From the NCBI RefSeq assembly GCF_012273895.1, contig NC_052128.1:434001-498000 (forward strand): a stretch of DNA of 64,000 nucleotides, written 5' to 3'. The first letter of the stretch is position 1, and every line of letters begins with the position of its first letter. The notes below the pieces were generated by a model that saw nothing but the letters and a program-made list of their open reading frames with translations, was not told where the DNA came from and searched no databases. This document shows positions 12,644 through 24,506 of the stretch, in pieces. Position numbers and translations under genes: made by a program. Origin of the DNA: Zerene cesonia. Its lineage: Eukaryota > Arthropoda > Insecta > Lepidoptera > Pieridae.

Positions 12644-13614
12644 TGTAACAATCAACTTTAACTTCTATGTTAGAAGCGACAACTGTGTGTATATGAATAT
12701 TTTATTTTGTAAATACTTAATATTTCACGGATTTCCTCTCAGAATCCTGAACTGCACTTCTTCAAAGAGTTTCATGCCCAAAACAAGCGAAGTTAGTTGA
12801 CTTCTAACGGCAAATAATTTCAAAATTAGGGTACCGTAATATGCAAAATTCAGGGTCCGTAGCAATATTAGCACTGGGAGGTCTACAGATCCCGGATTTA
12901 TAGTTTCAATTTACCCACCTTCGCCAGTTTACATAACTTGAGTAAATGGACCTTAATTACAATAAAGAACCCTATGCTTTAATTAAAATAATACACTGCA
13001 AAATATGTAATTTGTTTGTATCCGATTATTCTTATCCTTTATAACCCATATTATTATGATCCTTTTTAACCGATTTCGAAAAGGGGATCAATCGAATCAA
13101 TATCAATTCGAATGCATATTTTGTTTTAGTTACCTCATAACTTTTCTCTTTGGTGTAGTTCTGACAATTTGAAGGCGATTAAGCGTTTTGTATATATAGT
13201 TTATTATTTTATTTAGATAATAAATATTATATTACACTTTCACATGACAAGCGCTACTTATTTTTATACTTAGCAGTTACTTTTAATCCATCCGGAGATT
13301 TTATCGTTTTGTAATGTGTCATACATAAACATAGTAATGTATTATTAAATTTAGTTGAACGTTTAGTTGAACGTAGGGAGTGCAAGTGTTTTAAAGTGAT
13401 TTAAAAAGAAATAAAATCTATTTAAAAAGTGAAAAAACAACAAAATCTATATCTGTTTCTAATAACTAAACTCATATAAGTGCTAACTTTAAGTCCAAGT
13501 AAATAGAAAAATAACGTATGAAAGAAGTTTCTTAATAATATTATGTAGAATTCTGATCGGCTTAATATAGTTCAAAATGAACTATAAATAAGGTAATCAC
13601 ACGAATCACAATAA
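12644..13614. other. Non-coding intergenic DNA
   Basis: No gene recognised. A small direct duplication, gtttagttgaac, occurs at about 13350-13372. Confidence 0.45.
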
Positions 13615-13803
13615 TCATACTATCATTATAAATGTGAAAGATTGTTTATTTGGTTGTTTGTCCGTCAATCACGCTGTAACTACAGAACAGATATTAATGA
13701 AATTCAGTATACAGACAGTATGAGCAAACTTGGGTATAGGATACAATTTACCCCGATAAAACAGGAATCTTGATATCCGGGCGGAGCCGGGACGAGCGTC
13801 TAG
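13615..13803 (+). mobile_element. Helitron-like element
   Basis: Begins A^TCATACTATCATTATAAATG followed by tgaaagattgtttattt, and ends gacgagcgtCTAG^T. About 189 bp and non-coding. It carries the family feature 'taatgaaattcagtatacag' upstream of a GC-rich 3' end. Confidence 0.7.
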
Positions 13804-14540
13804 TTACAGGTAAATTACAAAAAGGCTAATATAAATTAAATAAAGATATAAAAAATATAATTACATAAAGGCTAATTACATAATTAATTAAAATTCGACA
13901 AATAAAGCCATAAATGTTATAATCCCGACGTGCATCAGTACTCGATACAATACCATGTTAATTACTATCCATTAATATTAAAGCTAAAATGGCCGCTCAT
14001 TGAAATATTATGCATAATTTATTTAAAGGTGATAACAATCTGTTGTAATTTGAGCGAACATTCCGCGGTGATTGTAATAACTAAATTCGCTGTGAACATT
14101 TTTATTGTTTGTTATTTTAGTGTTAAAATTTTTTACGACTTAATTAGCGATGTGATTAGAGACTATTGACTGTTGAAATAAAGTAGTCTTTAGATTATTC
14201 GTGTTATGCTTTAATCTATCTCTAAGTAAAAATTAAATTGAATCGTAGTTTAGAGTAAACTTTCTACACGGGAATATATAAAAGAATAAATCTAGTTTGA
14301 AATTTATTTACGCAAAACCATATTATTAATATGGTATTTTAATTTTTCTTATGGCACAGCAAAATCAAATAAATATAATTAAAACAACAAACAATTAAAA
14401 ACATATTTGTTGACATAAAATCAAGCACATTTGTTATATGACCCACTGATTGCCAATCTATTCATTGCTGTTAAGACCAAAATCATTTCGATTTTGAATT
14501 TTAAAAACCAAAAATTATTTTAATATTATACATCCTACTA
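13804..14540. other. Non-coding intergenic DNA
   Basis: AT-rich, nothing recognised. Confidence 0.45.
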
Positions 14541-14739
14541 TCCTACTTTAATATTATAAATGCGAAAGTTTGTAAGGATGTGTGTGTTTTGTTGCTCTTT
14601 CACGCAAAAATTACTGAACCGAGTGCAATGAAATTTGGTACGTAGACAGTCTGGAACTGGAATAACATATATGCAACTTTTATCCCGATATTCCTACGGG
14701 ATACGGACTTACGCGGGTGAAACCGCGGGGCGCAGCTAG
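14541..14739 (+). mobile_element. Helitron-like non-autonomous element (about 200 bp)
   Basis: Starts A^TCCTACTTTAATATTATAAA and ends cgcggggcgcagCTAG^T. It has the same internal landmarks as 6181-6381 (atcccgatattcctacggga, aatgaaatttggtacgtaga), which makes it the second full copy of that family in the window. Confidence 0.75.
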
Positions 14740-15805
14740 TCTGAAATAAAGAAAACGCAAACAGAATGAACAAGCCATTAACAATATTTTGTTTCAAATG
14801 TATATCTTCAATTTTACCACTTTTATATATCAAACAGCAAATGCCATCAAAACAGACCTACAGATAACAAAACATTAGAATTATAACTACGATCGAAACA
14901 GCTCTTATCAGCCATATCGCTACAGGTAGCCCTCATGAAGAGCACAACACCTGGCTGTAATTGGCTCACTTATATCGACACAAAGCTTAGTTAAGGGTAC
15001 ATATTGGCGCCACAATAGCCTGCCTCCACATGCGAGGCACGCACTCATGAGAAAGGAATTCATTTGTAGCGAAAAAGTTAGGCAGTGTGGGAATGGAGAC
15101 GCTAAACATGGAGGTGCTGTGAAATGAGAATTTTTCTTTGAGATATAGCTTATTACATCTGTTTGCTTTTATTGGTTATATGCACTAGTATATATAGTAT
15201 ATATAGTACATATATTATATAAATAAAATACAAAATTAATGTGGACTATAGTACCAAGTCTATTCAAAGAAGAAAGAACCATATACACATTTTCATAGAC
15301 TGGTTTCACATAACATTTTCATTTATGTACCAACGTTCCCGAAAACGAAGCAAAATTCGAGTGATTTTTTTTTGTTTGGTCGAATTATTCGATAACCTCG
15401 TGGGTTAAGCTTATATAAAGCCTTAAGAATGCAGAGCAAAGTACAGTCTAATATATTTGTATGGCTCATTTTCTCAGCTGTGATCTTACTGAATCGATAC
15501 AATAATATGGTTTAGAATTTACGCAGTTTATTACAATCACGATTTATATTTATATTATTAAATTGTAAATCGCAAAAAACTGTTAAAAAAAACACTAAAC
15601 CGGTTTCTAATTGTCAGAACTCGACCGAATTTAAATGAGATCACACGAGACGTTCCAATTTTCAAATAAAAACGAATCATGAAAATCTGTACTCCTGAAT
15701 GTTCTCAAGTAACAAAGCCAAAAAAATACAGAACCTCGAATTAACAACCTCGTCCTGTTTTGAAGTTGAAACAAAATGTTTACAAATTTAGGTAATTGCA
15801 TTCTA
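14740..15805. other. Non-coding intergenic DNA
   Basis: No gene recognised. An imperfect tandem of tatatagtatatatagta lies near 15190-15215. Confidence 0.45.
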
Positions 15806-16004
15806 GGTATATCCACAGTACCGAGGGGGTCGCGGACGAATTTTAACCAGCTCCCGTGGCCCCTTCACTTAAGTGGCTCGACGGAACACAGTGGGGTTTT
15901 GGTCGGTAGGAATCCGACATAACCCATGGCTTTATCTCCGGAGACCGTGGGTATCTATGCAAGATTTCCCCACTTAAAAAGAAAAAAAAAGGTATATCTA
16001 CAGT
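15806..16004 (+). mobile_element. SINE-like insertion with target-site duplication
   Basis: A 171-bp body (15820-15990) ends in an A-rich tail (aaaaagaaaaaaaaa). It is flanked by direct repeats ggtatatccacagt (15806-15819) and ggtatatctacagt (15991-16004) that differ at one base. The target duplication plus A-tail is the mark of LINE-machinery integration. The body (aaccagctcccgtggcccc, agtggctcgacggaacac) is a common lepidopteran repeat; I see no unambiguous pol III box A/B. Confidence 0.75.
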
Positions 16005-17139
16005 TTCGTTGTTCGCGGCAGGGACACACATAAAAATCGTCGCATGAACATTTATAGGGAGCTACGGAATTCGAAAGGTTAGCAGCCGTTCCTTGACGCC
16101 GTCTTATTGCTATTTATTGATTCCCTTTCACCACTCAACTATAAAGTCTTTAAGCCTTTGCCCGTTCTATACGAGAAGTTTATTACTGCGCTCGAAGTCA
16201 GGTAGAAAAACGTATTTTATTTGAAAGAAAGAAAAAAATACATTTATTTATATAAGGTAAAGTTAATAAAAAATAATCTGATTTACAAAACGTTAAATAA
16301 ACCTCATATAAACGGGAGATCCAATCAGTGTATAAGAGTCTAAGCCCATTAAAGGAACTTGAGACTCTCCACTGATTTTCTGTGGATACCACATTGACAC
16401 ATATAAATAGACTTCCTGAATTAAATAATATAATAAAGGTACGATGATGAAATAAAAGCTAAACGAACTTCGATACCTTCATTCTTAAGGATAGCCGTCG
16501 ACTTTAATGATTACGGTCATAAAAATAAGGAGACGGTCTTACTCAAACAATTTTAGAAGTATTTTCAATTTAGTTAAACAACGTTTACATATATGAAGAT
16601 CTTTGTTTGAACACTAGAGAATATTTCAGAACTCCATTAAGTAAATTTTCCACGACATTTCAAATGAGTTATAAATAAAAAGAAAATCAGCTATATTACA
16701 CATTGTGACACACACAGATGTGTAATTTCAATGTATGGTATAAAAACGTATAAATGATATTGAAAATGGTTGTAAAAAGTATCATAATATGATCTCACAC
16801 ACACACGTATATATTTATTTATTTATTTATTTAACTCTTCAACAACATTGTACATAGAAGGAAACTTAGAGATAATAATAATAATGACTAAAATTCATTC
16901 AAATCATTCATTTCCAAATAAAAATCATGCTAAAAATATAATTTATTAATATAGGTAAGTGATTCTCTTAAATTTGTGAATCGACTATTTGACCCCAACG
17001 AATTCAAACGAAGTAGATAAAGAGAGCAATGCAATGGGTCAAAACGGGGCAATGGCTCAATAAGCCTGGAATATTTCCCTTGGGAACACAGAAACACATC
17101 ACCTCCCTTAAATGTATGCAAAACCCGACACTTAAAATT
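16005..17139. other. Non-coding intergenic DNA
   Basis: No gene recognised. It contains a CA/TA/TTTA simple-repeat tract at about 16795-16834. Confidence 0.45.
16795..16834. repeat. Compound microsatellite (CA)n(TA)n(TTTA)n
   Basis: A short cacacacacac run passes into tatata and then five TTTA units. Confidence 0.85.
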
Positions 17140-17272
17140 CGCGCAAATTGGTTAAAGTTAAGGCAAGGTTGCCTTGAAGAGATCGCTATTTTAGCGAAAG
17201 ATCGCCATGCGTAATTGTGTTAATTGTTTGTGTTCTCTTGTATTGATGCAAATAAAGATTTATCTATCTATC
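17140..17272 (+). mobile_element. 3' end of a non-LTR/SINE-type repeat with CTAT tail
   Basis: The stretch ttaaggcaaggttgccttga, then tcgctattttagcgaa, an aataaag signal and a (ATCT)n tail resembles a very common lepidopteran repeat end. The short inverted repeat cgctattttagcg is intrinsic to it. It is 5'-truncated with no coding content. Confidence 0.55.
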
Positions 17273-17404
17273 TTAAATTCCCCATTTATTATTAATCAAA
17301 ATATTGTTTTCCGCAATTAATATTGCTCATGTGGCGGCTAATTTTGATTAAAACTGGCTGATATATAGAAAGATATATTTCATTGTGAGAGTTGAGTAAA
17401 CTCG

Positions 17405-17545
17405 CACCTCGGTCAGCTCGCACCGGAAAAGGTACTACACCATTACAGAAGATTGGTGTAAAATAGTAGCATATAAATGCTACTCTGCACTATTCGGTGA
17501 AAGGGGGAGCCGGAGGGCCGTATCCTTTTCCCTACCGTACTTTCT
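17405..17545 (-). mobile_element. Truncated copy of the about 310-bp element
   Basis: Shares cagctcgcaccgg, the acagaagattgg-type segment, and gggggagccggagg followed by cctttcc with the copies at 4278-4581 and 45974-46289. The second half, containing the agaggcgtaagg landmark, is missing. Confidence 0.6.
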
Positions 17546-19553
17546 TCATTCCTTTTTATATTTTTATTTTTAATTTGGACAAAGTGCTATTTATACCTCT
17601 TAATGCCTTTGGATACAAACCTTATATACAATATTTCACCAAACAGTTTATATACTTATAATATTTAGTAATTAATAAGTAAAATTAGTTAATTAATAGA
17701 ACTTTCAATTGAGTTTCATTCAGAAACGATTGCAAACTCACAACCACAATAGCTATTAATTTATTTAACAAATTTTCTAAATTCAAATTTTCCGATCAGC
17801 TTCTAGCTATTAATTAAATCTTTGCCAATATTCTCAATGAACGGGTTTATTTGTACGTTGCCAAATTGTATTCAATTTGGGGTTAAAAAAGTTCACAAGA
17901 CTCAAATCTTGATGTATCATAAATATCTCAATTTAAGGAGAATAAACGAATAATTCAATGCAATTGACTTTCCAAATAAAAAAGTAATACAATTATTAAA
18001 CGTAACTTATTTGGTATATGTAAGCATGTAAATTTTAGATAAATAATTATGTTTTTATATCTAAATATGTCATCCCCGCAATTTGATTTCCGTATGATTA
18101 CGGACTCATACCAAAAGTTTATAATTTAATGACTTTACTTAGCCAAACATAATTTACAGTCATTTTAGCTAAAGCCTATGTAGTAACTATTTATTTAAAT
18201 TTTTCTTTTAACATAATAACAGTCAATACTTCTCCCAGCGAGTTACAAAGGGTAAATAACTTTGAATTTTTTATAATGCGCCCTTAACTTTCGTCGGGAA
18301 GGCGAGCCCTGTGATGATTACGAAACCAGGGATGGATTTGTGGTTTTTTTTCAATAAATGAGACTGAAATTCCTTTATGTATATGCACCATGGACTACGT
18401 GTACCTTAGCTATAATTTAAATTATTTATATTAATGAAATCAATGTTTTATTATGTATTTAAATGTACAGGTAATATATCCACGAGTCTTACTTATCTTC
18501 AAAGAATAACTTATGAATTACGTCACAAATGAATTAAAAATGAGTGCACCAACGTTCCATGCAACTTAATTTAAAAGATTTACGTGATTAAACGTGTAGG
18601 ATCTCTGCAAAATCGGTTCCCTCGATGAGGAAAGTACTGTCGAGGGGAATAGAGGAATGGACTGGGAAGGTTATAGAAGGAAACGGTACTCCCAATTTTC
18701 AAAACATTCGCAAAACTGGCGCCTGACAATGAGTTTCAAAATTTTCATTACTATGTCTTCAAAGTCCGGCCCAAAAAAAGTGAACACCTCTTTATTTTTC
18801 CACCCTCACTCGTCGTTGCCTAACTCAGGAATTGATGGATAAATATTTTTATGGACTCAAGAGATGAATTTTCTCGTATGTTTTGAATCTTTTCTGCTTT
18901 ACCTTGGGCCGTTTATCCTTTAACGAGATTAGCTTGTTTATGACGAAGCATCTGGAGTCCCAACCTTGTTTATGATGTTTCACTTTTTAAGAAAAATGTA
19001 CAATTAAATACAAGAGAGATGCGAACATCTCTCATGTATTCAATTTGTATGTTTTACGTTTGCATGGGAAATAAATACTTCTTTAATTACTTAATGCAAT
19101 ATTGTGTTAAATTACTATGCTATTATATAATAGTAAATCTTTACTTGACGTTCAATTCGGTTAGGGTTTATTAAGATTACAAACGCTTAACACTTCTTGT
19201 TAAATGATAAAATTGCATATCAATACAGTATTATAATAATAAAATATGGTATGTAATATTCATATTGAATAAATTTTCAAAAAGATAATGCTGGCATAGT
19301 ATCCATCGATTTAATTAAAAGGTTTGATAATAAAACTAACTGTATGTTTATTAAAAGTCTATTTTGCCAATTCGATCAATTTATTTTTTTGTAATGGTTT
19401 ATCTCATACAAAGTGAATTATGTTCAAAATATTTTAAATATTGAGACACGTAGTTTTGGGGCCAGCGCCATCACTCGTTTCCATACTTTCTTTGGCTATA
19501 AACTGTCGGATTTATAAAATCAATAGTTATAAAGCCTCCTTTTAATTCCATAA
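17546..19553. other. Non-coding intergenic DNA
   Basis: About 2 kb with no gene recognised. A small open frame at 18657-18842 (plus) has no domain, no upstream gene context and AT-rich codon use, and is not called. Confidence 0.45.
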
Positions 19554-19690
19554 GCGGGCAACTGAGCTGGTGGTTGGCCTGATGGTAAGCGGTCACCACC
19601 AATCATGAATATTTGCAGAGGTAGTGCCTGTCCATGCGCTATGAAACACAGTGTCATGCTACAATTTCACGTTTTGTAGGGGTGTCGTAC
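19554..19690 (+). mobile_element. SINE fragment (tRNA-like box A)
   Basis: Contains gagctggtggttggcctga then tggtaagcggtcaccacc. The substring tggcctgatgg at 19575-19585 fits the pol III box A consensus. The following gcagaggtagtgcctg is familiar from lepidopteran SINEs. No tail or target duplication could be delimited, so it is probably a decayed fragment. Confidence 0.5.
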
Positions 19691-21151
19691 GTGCTTTTTA
19701 ATAAATCTACCATAAATATGAAATTTCAGCAACGATAATATTAAAAAACAGGGAAATTCTAAGACATTCATCAAATAATATATGAACTTTAAAGAATAGT
19801 ATTATTTATATAACATTAACATATATATCGAACGTATTTCTTTTGAAGCATTTCGAGAAACCGTTGTTGTATAAAACCTCTTTTGTGGAAATCGAACCCA
19901 AATAAGAGGGTAAATACTAAATACTGTTTGATGTTGCCAAATGACCACTTGATTTAAGAGCCATTTCATTTTAATACCTTGCTTTGTACTTATTTCTGTT
20001 CTTAGTTCTCTCCCATATTTATTGATGTGGTAAGAAGTTTTATTTGATACTGAGTATGTTACTAGTAAACTACTCTAATTGCGTTTTAGATAAAACAAAA
20101 TCTACAGATTATTAATTTGCGAAAATCCCATAATGTTTTGCTGTAATTTATCACCCTCCGCCGCTTCTTAGTCTATAATTATTTACCTATTTAAAAACTA
20201 TTAAAAGTAACTTCTCATTTGACAAACACAAATTGCAATAAGTTTTCAATTACTTTATAATTGTAATTAAAAGTAATAATTTGAATTGATTATTTCATTG
20301 AATTCTTTGTTTTCAAACACACGCTCAACCTGTTTATTTTTATTAGATTCTTCGAGATGTAAAATCTACGCCTGAGTAAATATGTATTTACTTAAAATAT
20401 ATTAAATCAATGTAATAAAAATAAAACAAATAGAGGATTATTTTTTTTTACTTACAAATACAGTTTTAAATCGGTTGCACTTAAAATTATATTAACATGA
20501 TTACACTACGCATATGATACAATTGGAATAGAGTAATGTTATGTGACATAATCATATAATTAATATTCATTTAATAGTAATTTAGTTGATTATTAAATGA
20601 CCTTATATGGGTTCATTTCACTTGTAACGATTATAATGTTTTGTGTCATTGTCATTGCCCATTATTTTACTTATTCTGGCTAATATACGTACATACATAT
20701 AAACCGAAATAAATACCACAACAATGACATTATACAAAAATGATTTTTGCATTGTTGAATACTGATTTACGGTGAAATCTTATTTTAAGTAACTCTCTTA
20801 AACATTGCTAAATCTTTTAAGTATTACACAGGAACACAAATCAAACGTTATTTGTACAGTCAAGACACAACTATTTTACAACTTAACAATATTATATTAC
20901 AGATAACTAATTCAAATCATTTGGTAGTTCTAAATTCCATAAAAAAAATTCTTAACAGCTTATGCCCTGACATCATATTATGTCCCTGGCCGATCTAGCA
21001 ACATGACAGTGTCGCATACACGTTCAAAGTAAACTAGCCCTTAGCGACTAGTTAAAATAGATGATCTCGACATAAACACATCAACACAATTAAGCCATTA
21101 GGACCAAGAGCGAGGACAAATAAATGAATATCAATGTCTTGAAGCAGGAAA
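19691..21151. other. Non-coding DNA downstream of the ommochrome-binding-protein-like gene
   Basis: AT-rich, no gene recognised. Confidence 0.45.
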
Positions 21152-21157
21152 TTTAAT
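21152..21157 (-). promoter_or_regulatory. Candidate polyadenylation signal ATTAAA
   Basis: ATTAAA on the minus strand about 60 bases past the stop codon of the gene ending at 21216. It is the best candidate, since no AATAAA was seen there. Confidence 0.35.
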
Positions 21158-21215
21158 GGTTCTATTATTCCTTAAAATATGGTGATTGTTCTAATTGAAT
21201 TATTGTGTATAAAAT

Positions 21216-22106
21216 TTACCATCTTGTTTTATTTTTAGTATTTGAAGTACCATCATCACACAACGTCATATTTACATCTAGCAGTTTATACAGACTCCTC
21301 CCTGACGTGAACAGAAAATTGTTATCATTATCAAAAGTAAGCGCATCGATATCTTCCAATTCAATCACCTTATCCACTCTGGAATCCGCTAGCTTTTTAT
21401 CTATAGTAATCTTATAAATACCATCTAACCACCAAACATATATTTCATCATCTAAATTAATAGCCAGGCCCCGAAAATACGAATTTTTCGACAGCCACAC
21501 TGTCTCATCATTTTTCGTCGCGAATAAACCGTACATACTAACGAACACAATAACATAGTCTTTATTAACAACAAAGTTCTTTACGGGCATGTGTTCGACA
21601 ATCACATCGAAGTTATCTCCTTTCTTCTTAACGATTCTGTATTCGCCGTACCTTACAAAGTATACGTGGCCCTTATAAAACAAGCTAAGTACACTATCGC
21701 CGCGAGAGCTATACGGCGCCACTTTATATGATTTAGTATCTAAAACGTAAATACCATCGCTGCCCCCCAAATATACGAGTCCATTTTCTTGATCAACGTC
21801 AAACGTACCGAAATTCATAATATATTTCCCACCAGAAATGATTGTGCTGTTGACGGGATCGTCCAAATTGATGAAGCCAACTTTATAGTACTCTTCATCA
21901 GAGATGTTTGGTTCGAAACTGTAGTATAGAGTGTTTGTTGAACGTAATATGGCTAATTTGTGGATAACGATGTGTTCCCTGAACGGTGCTTGTATATCGA
22001 AGAGGTAGGTGACGTTATAACACGCACTGTCGCTTCGGACACATGTTGAGCATAATTCGCTGATAACAAGCGGTATTGAAGACAAGAGAGCGATCACAAG
22101 CAACAT
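21216..22106 (-). CDS. Ommochrome-binding protein-like secreted protein
   Basis: A 296-residue protein encoded in one exon. I start it at the methionine at 22106 because an AG splice acceptor (tttcag) lies 8 bases upstream, and because the sequence then opens with a hydrophobic signal peptide (about residues 1-16, MLLVIALLSSIPLVIS). Three cysteines follow at residues 19, 22 and 29, with a fourth near the C-terminus (TLCDD). Several N-glycosylation sequons (NVT, NIS, NST, NMT) support secretion. The body contains repeated short beta-type motifs (DVDQENGLVYLGG, LDDEIYVWWLDGIYKI, LTFDNDNNFLFTSG) as expected of a beta-propeller-like fold. The lepidopteran family includes the haemolymph protein that binds ommochrome pigment precursors in Manduca; the ligand of this member is inferred only. 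A longer in-frame reading upstream of 22106 would cross the intron and is rejected. Confidence 0.75.
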   Translation of the reverse strand: MLLVIALLSSIPLVISELCSTCVRSDSACYNVTYLFDIQAPFREHIVIHKLAILRSTNTLYYSFEPNISDEEYYKVGFINLDDPVNSTIISGGKYIMNFGTFDVDQENGLVYLGGSDGIYVLDTKSYKVAPYSSRGDSVLSLFYKGHVYFVRYGEYRIVKKKGDNFDVIVEHMPVKNFVVNKDYVIVFVSMYGLFATKNDETVWLSKNSYFRGLAINLDDEIYVWWLDGIYKITIDKKLADSRVDKVIELEDIDALTFDNDNNFLFTSGRSLYKLLDVNMTLCDDGTSNTKNKTRW

Positions 22107-22114
22107 GATTGTAT

Positions 22115-23037
22115 CTGAAATTGTAAAACAAATCATTAAATAATATTCGTTAAGAAAATTTGAACATTTCAATATGTATTTTGTGAATTAAACTGATTTT
22201 ACTGTACAAACAAACAAACTTAAATTGTAATTGTTTCGGATTCGATCGGGTCTATTTCATGGTTGAAGTGAGGTTGAGTGTAAGAATATATTCTATTCTT
22301 TCTATTTGATCTTATTTTATGTATATATTTAAAGTATACATGACGCTATTATTTAACTACAGCACCATGGAGGCAGGGATATCGATTAGTAGTTACCGGG
22401 TAACTTGAAACTGTCCGTTGTAGGAGCTAACTATAATGTTCCAATAAATTAGAAAATTAATGCCGCTACATAATGGATCTAACAGAGTTATTATGGTTAA
22501 TTGCATTGTTTTTGTCATTTTGACCCTATTATATAAGTAATTGTATTAATAATATAACATTAGTAATGTTATAATACTGATATGTACCGTAATAATACTA
22601 AATAATATTATTTGTATTATTTTTGCTATCTTGAGTCTTAGAGCGTAACAAATAAAGATGTTAATCGCAAACCGGCTAAAGATGTATAAACTTTACTTAC
22701 AAACTTTGTAACAAACCGTTTATCGATGTTTTTCGATGTTCCACTAGCACTAAAAACTTCCAAATATATTGCTCATTAATAAAATTATACCAATAAAATA
22801 ACAAACTACTTCAAAAGTTTAAGTATATTTTACGCAAATTTGATATTAAAAGCTCTCCAAACAAAACCCGTTTAATCCGTTTATTATACGGACTAAATTA
22901 ATAAACAGAATTACCACATTCCAAGAAGTTCATGCACTACACTAAAACTAGCGATCACTAGTCACCACCATAGTGACCAGTCTACCACTCGACTCGCGGT
23001 AACTGTATGACTGTATGTTGACAATGCTCGTACTAAC
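22115..23037 (-). other. Predicted 5' UTR intron of the ommochrome-binding-protein-like gene
   Basis: A donor AAG|GTTAGT at 23038/23037 and the acceptor ttacaatttcag at 22115 define a candidate intron of about 0.9 kb on the minus strand. The region is AT-rich and non-coding. Confidence 0.45.
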
Positions 23038-23063
23038 CTTCCTTATTAAGCGGGTTACAGACT
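23038..23063 (-). other. Predicted short noncoding first exon
   Basis: If transcription starts at the initiator at 23063, the first exon is only 26 nt before the donor AAG|GTTAGT. Joined to the 8 nt before the ATG it gives a 34-nt 5' leader. This is inferred from signals only. Confidence 0.4.
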
Positions 23064-23092
23064 GTGAAATGTAGCTTTAAACAGGGAATATA
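23060..23092 (-). promoter_or_regulatory. Core promoter: TATA box plus arthropod initiator
   Basis: On the minus strand TATATT occupies 23092-23087. The initiator TCACAGT places a start A at 23063, 29 bases downstream of the TATA box start. This is the canonical insect spacing and lies immediately upstream of the candidate first exon. Confidence 0.5.
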
Positions 23093-23099
23093 GTGTGTT

Positions 23100-24267
23100 C
23101 CTAGTTTTAATAATAATGTGATCCATCAATGACATAAATTCAGTAATATTATATGGAAACAATTCTTGTATGAAACGCGTCAAAAATATTAACTTATATG
23201 TTTTAACTTTCTGTTTTTTTTCAAGATAATTTATTTATTATTGTTATTATGTTTATAGTTATATTAATAAATAAATACACAAATAAAATTTATATGCCGA
23301 GTCAATGCCCTCCATTTTGAAAGATCTTGGTAAACACATTTCTTTTGTTTTATTGATCGTTTAATAAGCTTTCATTAACCTGCCTGACTGACGATACTGT
23401 TTAAGCCGGGAATCAAACCTATAAAGTTACAATAGGCAATTACCTTCTTGTAAAATCTGTAAATAATTCCGTTATTAGTATTATAAACATCAGTTTGTGA
23501 TTTTTTGTTTGTACTTATTGCATAAGTTTAGAACATCGTATATAAATTGGGAATCTTATAATAATACTTGGAACCAAACCAAGGAGGGATTAAATATTAA
23601 ATCTTAGATTTTTTTGATCATAATATAAAGCTGCAGTTTGTTTGAACACGCTAATATAAGAAACTGCTCGACCGATTTAAAAAATTCTTTCACTGTTGGA
23701 AATGTACGTAATCTCTTAATGCCATATTTTGCTACATTTTGTACCACAGACGAAACTGGGATGGTTTACTTGTATATGTTTAAACGTATCTCATATAATT
23801 TGACGTGGTATAAACTTTTACATTTAAAATGCAAAAAGTTCCGGCAGTTTTGCAACCGCAATCTCATAAATCAGTAAAAACTTAAAGAGAATAAGGCACT
23901 TCAAAATGTTTACTATAAATGAGCAGAAAGTATAATGTATTTTTAGTGTAGCAAATTATACAGTCTCGGCTTTCTTCGCCATTTCTTTGAAGATTAGACA
24001 AGATAAATTATAAACGCTGAAATATTCCATTATCTTCTTGCGCACAAAAGGTGAATTTAAATTCTTTTAAATAAACCTTTTTAATGGATATAAATCTTGA
24101 CTTAACTGTGGATGCAAAATGAGTTCTGTACATATACTAAATACAATTACAGATATCTGGAAAACATGATATTTCTTGTCATTTAGTGTGTTATATAAAT
24201 ATTTACAGATATTTCATACGTCCAACGTATTAAAGGAGTAAGATAACTATTATGATTTATTAAATTA
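23100..24267. other. Upstream non-coding DNA
   Basis: AT-rich. The open frame at 23638-23877 shows no domain. Around 23655-23700 there is a degenerate match to the 'gaccgatttaaaaaattctttca' phrase of the Helitron-like family at 6684, so part is probably a decayed copy. Confidence 0.4.
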
Positions 24268-24506
24268 CTAGTTTTTGCCCGCGGCTTCGCTCGCGTTAAG
24301 TATGGAGTAGTCTAATAGATGTTATTAAAAAAAAACGCCAATTAAATCCGTTGGGTAGTTTTAAAGATTTTAGCATACATAGGGACAGAGAAAACTTTGT
24401 TTTATACTAAAAAAAACGCCATTAAAATCCGTTGGGTAGTTTTAAAGATTTTAGCATACATAGGGACATAGGGACAGAGAAAACTTTGTTTTATACTATG
24501 TAGTGA
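24268..24506 (-). mobile_element. Helitron-like element with internal tandem duplication
   Basis: On the minus strand it begins A^TCACTACATAGTATAAAAC and ends ccgcgggcaaaaaCTAG^T. It belongs to the same family as 42289-42484 and the degenerate 49217-49395. An internal block of about 80-90 bp is present twice in tandem (about 24329-24408 and 24409-24498); both carry ccgttgggtagttttaaaga and agagaaaactttgtttta. Confidence 0.75.

Noticed and set aside
18657..18842. A 61-codon plus-strand frame with basic composition
   Set aside because: No domain, no promoter or poly(A) context, and length is compatible with chance.
24329..24498. Possible CRISPR-like or satellite repeat
   Set aside because: Only two adjacent units inside a Helitron-like element in a eukaryotic genome.
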